In this document: positions 33,975 through 43,138 of the stretch, in pieces
Layout: each line of letters begins with the position of its first letter
Numbering within the stretch: the first letter of the stretch is position 1
Assembly: GCF_012516395.1 (NCBI RefSeq)
Contig: NZ_CP051206.1
Location: 1,532,501 to 1,596,500 of the forward strand
Direction: 5' to 3'
Length of the DNA: 64,000 bases
Origin: Dolichospermum flos-aquae CCAP 1403/13F
GTDB lineage: Bacteria > Cyanobacteriota > Cyanobacteriia > Cyanobacteriales > Nostocaceae
Position numbers and translations under genes: made by a program
Notes under the pieces: model-generated
Told to the model about the DNA's origin: nothing
The model's input: only the letters and a program-made list of their open reading frames with translations
Databases searched by the model: none

Positions 33975-36205
33975 TCCAGGCAAGATCACTTGATTATATC
34001 CGGCAAATACAAGAACGACTGATACTAAAACCAGTTAAGCAAAGACTTATTAAAGCTTTTGGTACAGCCACACAACTAGAATCTCATTTACGGCAATTGA
34101 TCAGGAATTTACAGCAGAAATCACCGCCAACTCAAGGTTATGCAGTTGGCAACTTAATTAATCTACTACGACAACTTCAGATATATAAATCCCAAAGTAA
34201 TTCCCAAATTGATTTAAGTGGACGCGATTTTTCCGGTTTGACCATCTGGCAAGCTTATCTCAAAGATGTGGACTTAAAAAACACCAGCTTTGCCAATGCT
34301 GATTTAACTGGTTCTGTATTTAGGGAAACAATGTCTAGTATTGTTTCTGTGAAATTTAGTCCTGATGGTAAAAAATTTGCTACAGGTTTAATGAGTGGAG
34401 AAATCAGATTATGGCGTACTTCTGATACTAAACAACTTCGCATTTATAAAGCTCATACTACTTGGGTTTGGACGTTAGCCTTTAGTCCAGATAATAAAAC
34501 CATCGCTAGTGGTAGTGCGGATCATACCATTAAACTCTGGAATGTAGAAACAGGTAAATGTCTAAATACCCTGAAAGAACATACCAATAAAGTTTATTCA
34601 GTAGCATTTAATCCCGATGGTTCTCTTTTAGCTAGTGCTGGTGAAGACAAAACTATTAAACTTTGGAATGTAGAAACAGGAGTTTGTCAGCAAACACTAT
34701 CTGATCATAATGGCTTGGTGTGGTCTGTCACTTTCCAATCATCTACAACTTCTAATATTACTCCTTTACTGGCCAGTGGCAGTGCTGACAGCACAATTAA
34801 GCTGTGGGATATTAATACAGGTAAATGCCTAAAAACGTTAAATGATCATAATAGCGATGTTCACTCTGTAGCTTTTAGTCCTGATGGACAAACATTAGCT
34901 AGTGGTAGTGCCGACCAAACCCTGAGACTGTGGGATGTAACTACAGGTCAATGTAGACAAACATTAGAGGGACATAGTAAAAAAGTTTATTCTGTCAGAT
35001 TCAGTCCTGATGGACAGATCTTAGCTAGTTCCGGTGAAGACAGAACCATTAAACTCTGGGATATGCCACAGGGGGAATGCCTCAAAACCTTACAAGGTCA
35101 TTTTAGCCAAGTGTGGGCGATCGCCTTTAGTCCTAATGGTGACACTTTAATCAGTTGTAGTGATGACCAAACAGCTAGGTTATGGAACGTAAAAACAGGT
35201 GGTTGTTTGAATACCTTACAAGGGTATACCCGTGATGTATATTCAGTAGCATTTAGTCCCAATAGTCAAATTTTGGCTAGTGGACGGGATGACTCTAACA
35301 TTGGGTTATGGAATTTACAAACGCAAAAATGCCACATTTTGAAGGAACATCAAGGACGAATTCGCTCAGTCGCTTTTCATCCCCAAGGACAAATACTGGC
35401 AAGTGGTAGTGCTGACAATACCATCAAACTTTGGGATATCGCAAATATTGATCAAAGCCAATGTATTCAAACTCTCAGAGGACACGATAACTGGGTGTGG
35501 ACAGTTGCATTTAGTCCCGATGGAAAAACTCTAGTCAGTAGTAGCGAAGACCGCACTGTTCGCATCTGGGACACATCTAGTGGTGAATGTCTCAAAAAAA
35601 TTGATGCCCATAGTAATTGGGTGTGGACAGTAGCATTTCATCCCCAAGGACAAATACTGGCAAGTGGTAGTGCTGACAATACCATCAAACTTTGGGATGT
35701 CACAACTGGAGAATGTTTGCAAACTTTTACAGACCATCAAAACATGATTTGGTCACTAGCATTTAGTCCCAATGGGGAGTTTTTAGCCAGTGGTAGCGAA
35801 GACCAAACCGTGAAGTTGTGGGATCTTAATACAAATAAATGTACTCAAACATTAGAGCATGATAAACAAGTTTACTCAGTGGCATTTAGTCCCAATGGGC
35901 AGATTCTAGCTAGTGCCGGCGCTGATACTAAAGTGATGCTATGGCAAGTTAGTACAGGTAATTGTAAAGAAGTTCTCACACTCGGACATACAGCAGCGAT
36001 TCGTTCTCTAGCTTTTAGTGTTGATGGTACGTTATTAGCTAGTGGTAGCGAAGATGAAAACATTCAGTTGTGGAATATGCAAACCTATAGTAGATTAAAA
36101 CTTCTTGAATCTGAACGTTTGTATGAAGGTATGAATATTAGCCATATTACAGGCTTAACCGATGCTGAAAAAGCCTCTTTAAAAATGTTGGGTGCTGTTG
36201 ATTAA
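33947..36205 (+). CDS. WD40-repeat C-terminal part of the frameshifted STAND gene (14 repeats)
   Basis: Continues in the -1 frame directly after the A10 tract with a conserved linker (LEFINAHPLIQARSLDYIRQ). A short pentapeptide stretch follows (IDLSGRDFSGLTIWQAYL), then fourteen WD40 repeats, enough for two seven-bladed propellers, typified by GHSKKVYSVRFSPDGQILAS then EDRTIKLWDM. If translated alone the first start is TTG at 34097, which has no ribosome site and would lose the linker. The propellers probably act as the sensor that triggers the NTPase. Repeats 9 and 11 share 63 identical bases. Confidence 0.8.
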   Translation: MEFINAHPLIQARSLDYIRQIQERLILKPVKQRLIKAFGTATQLESHLRQLIRNLQQKSPPTQGYAVGNLINLLRQLQIYKSQSNSQIDLSGRDFSGLTIWQAYLKDVDLKNTSFANADLTGSVFRETMSSIVSVKFSPDGKKFATGLMSGEIRLWRTSDTKQLRIYKAHTTWVWTLAFSPDNKTIASGSADHTIKLWNVETGKCLNTLKEHTNKVYSVAFNPDGSLLASAGEDKTIKLWNVETGVCQQTLSDHNGLVWSVTFQSSTTSNITPLLASGSADSTIKLWDINTGKCLKTLNDHNSDVHSVAFSPDGQTLASGSADQTLRLWDVTTGQCRQTLEGHSKKVYSVRFSPDGQILASSGEDRTIKLWDMPQGECLKTLQGHFSQVWAIAFSPNGDTLISCSDDQTARLWNVKTGGCLNTLQGYTRDVYSVAFSPNSQILASGRDDSNIGLWNLQTQKCHILKEHQGRIRSVAFHPQGQILASGSADNTIKLWDIANIDQSQCIQTLRGHDNWVWTVAFSPDGKTLVSSSEDRTVRIWDTSSGECLKKIDAHSNWVWTVAFHPQGQILASGSADNTIKLWDVTTGECLQTFTDHQNMIWSLAFSPNGEFLASGSEDQTVKLWDLNTNKCTQTLEHDKQVYSVAFSPNGQILASAGADTKVMLWQVSTGNCKEVLTLGHTAAIRSLAFSVDGTLLASGSEDENIQLWNMQTYSRLKLLESERLYEGMNISHITGLTDAEKASLKMLGAVD
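35375..35698 (+). repeat. 63-bp identical segments in WD40 blades 9 and 11
   Basis: TTTCATCCCCAAGGACAAAT and the following bases are identical at 35375-35437 and 35636-35698, including third codon positions, unlike the other blades. This points to recent gene conversion or duplication between blades. Confidence 0.85.
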
Positions 36206-36457
36206 AGTCTGAATTTTCAGACAGCAGTTTTTTGAGAATTGATACATTCATAATCAAATTTAGTTTATGAAATCATTCTGAGGATATATGTATGCCACCA
36301 CAATTTTATTCTGTTTTTACCCCGTTCATGGAGATGAAATTATGGAAAACTTGAATTACTAAAGAGATATCAACAAAGTTAATAAATAGGCATTTTGGCA
36401 TCAAATATATCAATGGATATGCTAGGTTCTAAAATGATTTATGGTCGATAAACAAAA

Positions 36458-38101
36458 GTGAAAATTTTACTGATTGGCGAATTTATTAAACACAGAAGCT
36501 TCAACGGAGCTAATAAAGCCTTACCTGTTTTAGCTTCTAGCTTGGTTAATGCTGGATTTAGTCAAGTTTTACAACTAGATTTAGAACGTCCTGATTTAAC
36601 TATTGATGATGTTTTAAATGAAGTTAAAAATGCTGATTTAATTATCTTTGCTGGTTGTCTAACAACCCAATGGACAGAAATTGATGATCATAGTAGAAAA
36701 ATTTTTAGAGAACTTCAGAAATATCACCGGGAAACAGTACCAATTTTAGTTGGTGGTTATGCAACTAAAAGTGCTGAAGATATTGCCCGTATTACACCTT
36801 GGATTACAGCCTTTTGTGATGGTGAGGGAGAAGAATCAATTATAGAAATTGCTCATGCAGTAGCCAGAGGTACTTTCTATGAAGATATGAAAAATCTACC
36901 AGGATTATGTTTTATGAATCAAGATGGTAAATTTTACCGCGTTACACCTAATTCTTTTCATAATACAAGTATTGTTTTTCATCGTGCTATGACAACAAGA
37001 GTTAACAAGTTTGATGATATTGACCAAAATTTTGGTTTAATTCATATACCACAAGTCCATGATATGGATATTTTTAAATCTCTAGCTGGAAGACAATTAA
37101 AAACAGCCCAAATCTTTACTCAGCGAGGATGCCCTTGGGGATGTCATTTCTGCAATAAAAGTAATGAAAGTAATCATGTTGTGAGATTAAGCGCGGAATC
37201 CTTGCGTAGACAATTACGGCAATTAAAACAACGTGGTTATGAGGCAGTTTATCTAGATGTTGATACTTTTACAGTTCATGACCAGGATGCCAAAAGAGAA
37301 GCAGAGATTCTTAAAGAAGAGGGATTTTTTTGGGGTTCAAATACTAGAATTGATAAAATTAACTATGATCAAATGCGTTATTTAGTAGAAAACAACTGTG
37401 TATATATGTTTTTTGGAGTTGAACATACATTATCAGAGGTATCATTAGCTAGTCACAAATTCAATGGTTCTATTGCTAGTCAAATTAAGCAAGCCTTTGA
37501 TTATCAAACTAAGGTTATCAGAGTTTTTGAAGATATGAATAAAGCTGGATTACCCAGTAGTTATTTTTTGATTTTAGGATTACCAAAAGCTAAATTAAAC
37601 GCTAGTAAAACTGATATTATTGATTATGAGCCAACAACTTTGGCTGATGATATGGAAGCAATTCGTTTTGGTATTGAAAATTGTCATCCAGATTTTTTAA
37701 ATTTCAATGTGCTGCGATTTATGCCTGGGAGTGTAGCTGCTGATATGATTGGCAATTGCAACTATTCCTGTGTGCGTCCGTCAAAAAAACAGCCAATTAC
37801 TGCCGGGTATTTTCTACCACGAACCGTCCAACATTATAGCTATCCCCTATCCCAAGAACATGGTGTTTACCGATTGTGTGAATCAGTTAGTAAATATCAA
37901 CCTATTTCAACTGCCTTGAATCCTCAACGGGTTTATGATACTATCTACTATGCGATGCAGTTGATTAATAATAAGATTGATACAGGTGGTAAAGCTACAA
38001 AGTTGTTTATTGATAGAGACTTACTAGCTTTAGGTTTAGTCAGTCAGGATGAACAGGGAAAATATGCGATCGCTCCTTTAGAATATTTCGCTAACATTTA
38101 A
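36458..38101 (+). CDS. B12-binding-domain radical SAM protein of unknown substrate
   Basis: 547 residues from GTG 36458 (MKILLIGEFI). The N-terminal 140 residues form a Rossmann-like cobalamin-binding domain (VLQLDLERPDLTIDDVLNEV, LIIFAGCLTTQW, PILVGGYATKSAED). The radical SAM barrel has the iron-sulfur motif CPWGCHFC near residue 230, followed by FFGVEHTLSEVS. The family catalyses difficult methylations or rearrangements by radical chemistry; many members act on lipids or natural products. No obvious pathway partners are adjacent, and I cannot assign a substrate. Convergent with an M16 operon across a hairpin repeat. Confidence 0.82.
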   Translation: MKILLIGEFIKHRSFNGANKALPVLASSLVNAGFSQVLQLDLERPDLTIDDVLNEVKNADLIIFAGCLTTQWTEIDDHSRKIFRELQKYHRETVPILVGGYATKSAEDIARITPWITAFCDGEGEESIIEIAHAVARGTFYEDMKNLPGLCFMNQDGKFYRVTPNSFHNTSIVFHRAMTTRVNKFDDIDQNFGLIHIPQVHDMDIFKSLAGRQLKTAQIFTQRGCPWGCHFCNKSNESNHVVRLSAESLRRQLRQLKQRGYEAVYLDVDTFTVHDQDAKREAEILKEEGFFWGSNTRIDKINYDQMRYLVENNCVYMFFGVEHTLSEVSLASHKFNGSIASQIKQAFDYQTKVIRVFEDMNKAGLPSSYFLILGLPKAKLNASKTDIIDYEPTTLADDMEAIRFGIENCHPDFLNFNVLRFMPGSVAADMIGNCNYSCVRPSKKQPITAGYFLPRTVQHYSYPLSQEHGVYRLCESVSKYQPISTALNPQRVYDTIYYAMQLINNKIDTGGKATKLFIDRDLLALGLVSQDEQGKYAIAPLEYFANI

Positions 38102-38251
38102 CCCGGTTCGCTCATTTTTTTTGGAGTTTGAGAAATTGTCGAAAAACAGAAAATATTCACAATGCTTCTACAGCCGTTGAACCCTCGTAATTTGGCTACA
38201 GTATTGTTTATATAATTAATTTTGCCTACCTACTTAACAACTAAAACAACC

Positions 38252-38284
38252 AGATCCCCGACTTCTTAAAGAAGTCGGGGATCT
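38252..38284. repeat. 33-bp hairpin repeat, copy 4, between convergent radical SAM and M16 genes
   Basis: AGATCCCCGACTTCTTAAAG then AAGTCGGGGATCT, nearly identical to copies 1 and 5. It lies 150 bp after the radical SAM stop and 13 bp before the M16 stop on the other strand. Confidence 0.85.
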
Positions 38285-38297
38285 AAATTAAATTCTA

Positions 38298-39803
38298 TTA
38301 ATTCTTAGCTGCTGGTTGAGTGCGGGGAATGGTAATATCTATTGATGTTACCTTGGCTGCTAAATCAGTTAATGGTTGTTTCATAGCAGCTTGATTTCCG
38401 ACTACTAAAGTCACTAAATTCTCTGGTTTCAGGTATTTCTGTGCCACCCGTTTAACATCTGCTGCTGTAGTAGCAGTAATGGCTTTTTGATAACGAAATA
38501 GGAAATCAGCGGGATAACCATAATATTCGTATCGCATTAATCTAGATAATGTTTGGCTAGGATCTTGAAAGTTGAAAACAAAGGAGTTGAGTGTAGAGTC
38601 TTTGGCTTTATTTAATTCTTGGACTGTGATATTTGCAGTTTGTAACCGCTTAATTTCTGTTTCCAGGGATTTAATGAATTGAACTGTGGTTTCTGTACGG
38701 GTTTGTCCTCCAGCTACGAATGTTCCTGGGTAGTCGAAACGGGGACTCCACATTCCATATACAGAATAAGCTAAACCTTGACGCGATCGCAATTCATTAA
38801 ATAAGCGTCCCCCAAAGCCATTTAATACGCCATTCATGACATCCAAAGCTGGATAATCAGGATTGTCGAATTTTCCACCCAAATGACCAATTAAAACGCT
38901 ACTTTGGGTGAGTTGGGGTTGATTAACAGAAAATACACCGCCTAAATTAGCTTGTGTGACTTGTGGTAATGGGGTTTTAGCAATTTGAGTATTTGCTTTC
39001 CAATCACCAAACTTGGCTTGAATGAGCGATCGCATTTTTTGAGAATTAAAATCACCCACAATCCCTAAAATGATCTGATTGGGGTGAAAATACTGTTCAT
39101 AAAATTTCAGCAAATCCTCACGGGAAATTTTATCAAGAGTTGCATACTCAACAGTTCGGGAGTAGGGACTTTCTTGCCCATAAATTAATTTTCTCAACTC
39201 TCGACTAGCAATACTATTAGGGTTATCATTGCGACGAGCAATACCACCCCGAATTTGAGTTTTATCCAAATCCAACTTTTCCTGTGCAAAAGCCGGTTCT
39301 CGTAATACCTCACTAAATAGCCCAAATGCCATTTCTAGATCTTCACTCAGGGCTTCAAAACTAGCACTACCAGCAGCCTCTCCCATATCTGTTTCCACAG
39401 ACGCAGCCCGTTGTTCTAATATCTCATTTAATTCATCAGCGGAATGCTTTTTAGTGCCACCACTTCGCAATGTAGAACCCACCAAACTAGCTAAACCTGC
39501 TTTTTCGGGTTGTTCCCAACGGCTACCTGTTCTGATCAATGCTGTACCTGTTACCAATGGTAATTCATGATCTTCCATCAAATAAACTACCAAGCCATTT
39601 TTAAGTGCATATCGCTCATACTTGGGTAATTTAATTGCGGAAACGGGGGCAAATTTTAACTCATCGTAATGCTTTGCTGTTGTTGCTGCCCAAGAAAAAT
39701 TCAAATTTACGAGCAAACAAGCAACAACAATCACCAATGTGAAAACAAATTTTTGTCCCTTAGCAAACTGGAATTTTTTGCTTTTCAAATCTAACCTCAA
39801 CAT
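38298..39803 (-). CDS. Exported M16 family peptidase-like protein, inactive partner subunit (second pair)
   Basis: 501 residues from ATG 39803, with an N-terminal signal sequence (FVFTLVIVVACLLVNLNFSW then AATT). The M16 fold is clear (ALKNGLVVYLMEDHELPLVT; SRLxNELRSRQGLAYSVYGM-like segment), but the zinc motif is replaced by ASLVG in GLASLVGSTLRSGG, so it cannot bind zinc in the usual way. It lies 22 bp after the active M16 gene and is probably its structural partner in the periplasm. An upstream TTG would overlap the previous gene and is not preferred. Confidence 0.85.
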   Translation of the reverse strand: MLRLDLKSKKFQFAKGQKFVFTLVIVVACLLVNLNFSWAATTAKHYDELKFAPVSAIKLPKYERYALKNGLVVYLMEDHELPLVTGTALIRTGSRWEQPEKAGLASLVGSTLRSGGTKKHSADELNEILEQRAASVETDMGEAAGSASFEALSEDLEMAFGLFSEVLREPAFAQEKLDLDKTQIRGGIARRNDNPNSIASRELRKLIYGQESPYSRTVEYATLDKISREDLLKFYEQYFHPNQIILGIVGDFNSQKMRSLIQAKFGDWKANTQIAKTPLPQVTQANLGGVFSVNQPQLTQSSVLIGHLGGKFDNPDYPALDVMNGVLNGFGGRLFNELRSRQGLAYSVYGMWSPRFDYPGTFVAGGQTRTETTVQFIKSLETEIKRLQTANITVQELNKAKDSTLNSFVFNFQDPSQTLSRLMRYEYYGYPADFLFRYQKAITATTAADVKRVAQKYLKPENLVTLVVGNQAAMKQPLTDLAAKVTSIDITIPRTQPAAKN

Positions 39804-39825
39804 ATCTATCTTCAATTTTGAATTC

Positions 39826-41403
39826 CTATCCTGGTTGTTTTGATAACAACTTCCCAACTATGCGATTTTCTGGCGTAAATGTTGCCTTGGCTACTCTTTG
39901 AATATCTTCAGGAGTGACTGCGGCAATTTTTTCTAATTGCCCAAATAAATTGCGCCAAGAACCGGTTTTGACTTCATATTCCAACAACTGTTGTGCCATG
40001 CCTGAATTAGAATCAAGGCTGCGTAATAATCCGGCTCTTGCTTGGGTTTTTATTCTTGTTAATTCCACCGCAGATACAGGTTCTGTTTTCAACTTATCAA
40101 TTTCTTGGCGTAAAGCGATCGCTACTTGATCGACTGTTTTCCCAGGAGATGTGAGAGCATAAAAGAAGATGAGATTAGGATATTTATCCCCTGGAAAGCC
40201 ACTAGAACCTTGAGCATTTAGGGCTAAACTTTGTTTTTCTACCAAAGACTTAAACAGTCTTGATGTTCTGCCGTCACTCAATAAACTGCCAATTATTTCA
40301 TAAACTGCATTATCAGGATCAGTCACAGCAGGACGATGATAACCTTCTAAATACCAAGGTTGAGTAGCTAATTCTAAAGTAACTTCCCTGGTGGCAGTTT
40401 GTTGGGGTTCTCCAGGTAGTTTTTGTTGGGGTTTGGGTTTAGCTGCATAACGCCCAAAATAAGTTTGTGCCAGTTTTTTCACTTCCGCAGGATTGACATC
40501 TCCCACAATCGCAATAGTTAAATTACTGGGAGCATAATAAGCATCAAAGAACTTCTTAACATTCTCTGGTGTTAAGTTGCGAATATCTTGATCATAACCG
40601 ATTACCGGTCGGCGGTAAGGATGAACTTTGAAAGCAGCATCTATGAATTTTTCCACCATTTGGCCGATAGGAGAATTTTCCACTCGCAGCCGTCTTTCTT
40701 CCAAAATTACTTCTTTTTCTTGATAGAATTCCCGAAATACAGGATCTAAAAAGCGATCTGATTCTAAAGACATCCACAATTCTAATTTATTGGCTGGAAA
40801 ACTGTAAAAATAGCGAGTAGCTTCGGAGGAAGTAGTTGCATTTAAACCCACACCTCCAGCTTGTTCAACAATTTGCCCCATTTCGTTTTGTTTAACTAAT
40901 TTGATGGCTTGGGATTCTACTGATTTAAATTCAGTTTCTAACCGCGCTATTTCATCTTTTTTACTATTAGCTTTTGCAGTTTTGATTTGGTTATCTAACT
41001 GTTCTAACTTGGCTAAAAGTGGTGCTTCGGCTTTATAGTCTGTAGTCCCGATGCGTTTTGTGCCTTTAAATGCTAGATGTTCAAGAAAGTGGGCTACTCC
41101 TGTTTGTCCATCTGGTTCATCAATTCCACCGACATCAGCATAGGTGAGAAAGGAAACTACTGGGGCTTGATGTCTTTCTAAAACGATGAATTTCAGTCCA
41201 TTATCCAGGCGAAATTCTGTGAGACGATTAATTACTTGTTCTAGATAAGGTTGAATGGAACTTTGGGATTTTTGCAGGGCTAAAGCTGTTTCTGGGATCA
41301 ATCCTCCACTAAATACCATTAATGCCAAAGTGGTGGCTAATAGCCGCCGGAATGGGGAATTTTTAACGTTACCCATGAAGAAATTTAAAATTGTCTGGTG
41401 CAT
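39826..41403 (-). CDS. Exported M16 family zinc metallopeptidase, active subunit (second pair)
   Basis: About 525 residues; ATG at 41403, or 41376 as an alternative. A signal peptide is present (RRLLATTLALMVFSGGLIPE then TALA). The zinc motif HFLEH occurs in GVAHFLEHLAFKGTKRIGTT, with the distal ligand in KEVILEERRLRVENSP. Compared with the 2468 gene it has an extra charged insertion of about 50 residues after the motif (LEQLDNQIKTAKANSKKDEI). It probably forms a periplasmic heterodimer with the following gene. A TetR-type regulator is divergent 150 bp away. Confidence 0.87.
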   Translation of the reverse strand: MHQTILNFFMGNVKNSPFRRLLATTLALMVFSGGLIPETALALQKSQSSIQPYLEQVINRLTEFRLDNGLKFIVLERHQAPVVSFLTYADVGGIDEPDGQTGVAHFLEHLAFKGTKRIGTTDYKAEAPLLAKLEQLDNQIKTAKANSKKDEIARLETEFKSVESQAIKLVKQNEMGQIVEQAGGVGLNATTSSEATRYFYSFPANKLELWMSLESDRFLDPVFREFYQEKEVILEERRLRVENSPIGQMVEKFIDAAFKVHPYRRPVIGYDQDIRNLTPENVKKFFDAYYAPSNLTIAIVGDVNPAEVKKLAQTYFGRYAAKPKPQQKLPGEPQQTATREVTLELATQPWYLEGYHRPAVTDPDNAVYEIIGSLLSDGRTSRLFKSLVEKQSLALNAQGSSGFPGDKYPNLIFFYALTSPGKTVDQVAIALRQEIDKLKTEPVSAVELTRIKTQARAGLLRSLDSNSGMAQQLLEYEVKTGSWRNLFGQLEKIAAVTPEDIQRVAKATFTPENRIVGKLLSKQPG

Positions 41404-41553
41404 AAGCAAAAGTTAAAGTAAATTTACATTACTTGAGAAATAGACTACTTAACAAAAAGAGAGTTATCTTCCATTAAGCTTTTTGTATTTTTAGCATTTG
41501 ATGTTGCACAATAGGGCTACGAATCTTGTTTTAAATATATCAAAATAACTACT

Positions 41554-42168
41554 ATGCGGATTTTTAGTTCTCCTCCATCATCAGAAATGCAGACGCGTAC
41601 ACGCATTTTGCAAGCAGCACAACGATTGTTTGCAGCCAAAGGGTTCGAGGGAACTACAACCCGTGATTTAGCACAAACCGCAGGGGTAGCTGAAGGAACT
41701 CTCTTTCGTCATTTTGCCAATAAAAAAGCAATTTTGGTGGAAGTAGCTACTAGCGGCTGGGTAGATATTCTCACAGATTTGCTGACAGAACTCAGCGAAA
41801 TGGGTAGCTATAAGGCGATCGCTCAAGTTATGCGCCGGCGGATGTGGAATTTACAAAAAAACGCCGATACCATGCGCGTTTGCTTTATGGAAGTGCAATT
41901 TCATCCAGATTTGCGCGATCGCATTCAAACAGAAGTTATTGATAAAATGACAGATGTTGCTGAAGCATTTTTTCAAACCGCAATAGATAAAGGCATCTAT
42001 CGTCAGATGGATGCCAAACTTGGAGCTAAAGTTTTTTTAGGTCTATTTGCGATCGCCGGTTTCTCCGATAATACCCTCATAGAACCCAACGCCTCCCCCC
42101 AAGAAATGCAAAAAATGGCGGAGGGACTAGCGGATATTTTCCTTAACGGTGTCTTAGCAAAAGAATAG
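41554..42168 (+). CDS. TetR/AcrR family transcriptional regulator
   Basis: 204 residues. The N-terminal TetR DNA-binding domain (about 12-60) is clear: TRILQAAQRLFAAKGFEGTT, then LAQTAGVAEGTLFRHFANKK. The C-terminal ligand-binding half is helical and has no recognised ligand. It is divergent from the exported M16 pair with a 150-bp shared promoter region, so it may regulate that operon and itself; this is inference. ATG start, intact. Confidence 0.88.
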   Translation: MRIFSSPPSSEMQTRTRILQAAQRLFAAKGFEGTTTRDLAQTAGVAEGTLFRHFANKKAILVEVATSGWVDILTDLLTELSEMGSYKAIAQVMRRRMWNLQKNADTMRVCFMEVQFHPDLRDRIQTEVIDKMTDVAEAFFQTAIDKGIYRQMDAKLGAKVFLGLFAIAGFSDNTLIEPNASPQEMQKMAEGLADIFLNGVLAKE

Positions 42169-42175
42169 GCAGGAC

Positions 42176-42381
42176 GCAAGAGGCAAGAGGCAAGAGGCAA
42201 TAATAATTATTACCACTGACCACTGTACGGGCGAAGCATTTGGAGAACTATTTTTGGCAATGACCGATAATTTATCTTCCAAATGCTTCGCCCCTACTGA
42301 CCACTGTACGGGCGAAGCATTTGGAGAACTATTTTTGACAATGACCGATAATTTATCTTCCAAATGCTTCGCCCCTACTGA
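42176..42381. repeat. Heptamer repeats plus two tandem copies of an 81-bp palindromic element
   Basis: GCAAGAG is repeated three times at 42176-42196. Then an 81-bp unit occurs at 42220-42300 and 42301-42381, differing at one base. Each unit contains perfect 16-base arms GGGCGAAGCATTTGGA and TCCAAATGCTTCGCCC (42229-42244/42278-42293; 42310-42325/42359-42374). A third, inverted copy lies at 61023-61096. Located between the TetR gene and a convergent DUF4332 gene. Confidence 0.88.
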
Positions 42382-42822
42382 CTAATTACCCATTGCTTGC
42401 GCTTGATGACTCCACTGTTGCACCAATTCAACTGCTGGACACAAATCCCGGTTATGCAATGTTGCTACTTGCAAACGCATAACTTGTCTATGTAATCTGT
42501 GAGTCGGAGTTTGGGCTAATTGGGCTATGGAAATAACCCCAGAGTGAAGCAATATACCGCAATACTGAGTTCCTACACTGGGAACACGGGCTAAACCTGC
42601 CAAAACAACCCATTTATTCACAGAATGGATATTTACCTGTAATTTACCCGCTAATACTATTCTCTCTTCTGGAGTTTTTCCTCTATTAATTAATTCTTCT
42701 GTGGTATTAATGCCACAATTCTTTAATTGGGCTTGATCTTCTGCACTCAATCCTGGTAAATCTTTTACAGGCCAATCTGATTTTTGAAGTAAATTTCTAT
42801 TAGCTGCACGGTTAATGGTCAT
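42382..42822 (-). CDS. DUF4332 domain protein
   Basis: 146 residues resembling cyanobacterial DUF4332 proteins, with helix-hairpin-helix-like elements: LPGLSAEDQAQLKNCGINTT then EELINRG, and later LARVPSVGTQYCGILLHSGV. Such motifs suggest nucleic-acid or protein binding; function is unknown. ATG start. Its stop lies within a base or so of the palindromic element array. Confidence 0.7.
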   Translation of the reverse strand: MTINRAANRNLLQKSDWPVKDLPGLSAEDQAQLKNCGINTTEELINRGKTPEERIVLAGKLQVNIHSVNKWVVLAGLARVPSVGTQYCGILLHSGVISIAQLAQTPTHRLHRQVMRLQVATLHNRDLCPAVELVQQWSHQAQAMGN

Positions 42823-43138
42823 TTTTTGAGTTTTTAGTATGGGTTAATTTATGTAAAAATTCAGTATTTACAGGGATTTCTCCTTCTGAACTCTAACATT
42901 TTTATCAAATCACCATCCCTCTTTAGGACGGTATTACTAACATTATCACCTATAAAAAATGGAAACCCCAATTTATTTACTGTCCAACTTCCTGCATTAA
43001 AGGAGGTTCACCGTCAATAATGCCCGATAAGTGTCATCTGAAATCTAAAAATTTAATTACAAATATTAACTTAATCCTTGTCTACTAAGATCCCCAACTT
43101 CTTTAAGAAGTCGGGGATCTGCGGGATCTCATATATTC
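42823..43138. other. Spacer with 33-bp hairpin repeat copy 5 (43088-43120)
   Basis: AGATCCCCAACTTCTTTAAG then AAGTCGGGGATCT at 43088-43120, with one mismatched pair, 18 bp from the PhzF stop. The remaining 260 bp are AT-rich, presumably holding the promoter of the DUF4332 gene; no gene is seen. Confidence 0.7.

Noticed and set aside
42154-42363. Repeated reading frame (KNSSPNASPVQWSV) in the palindromic array, also at 61017
   Set aside because: It is just a reading of the palindromic repeat in one frame, not a gene.
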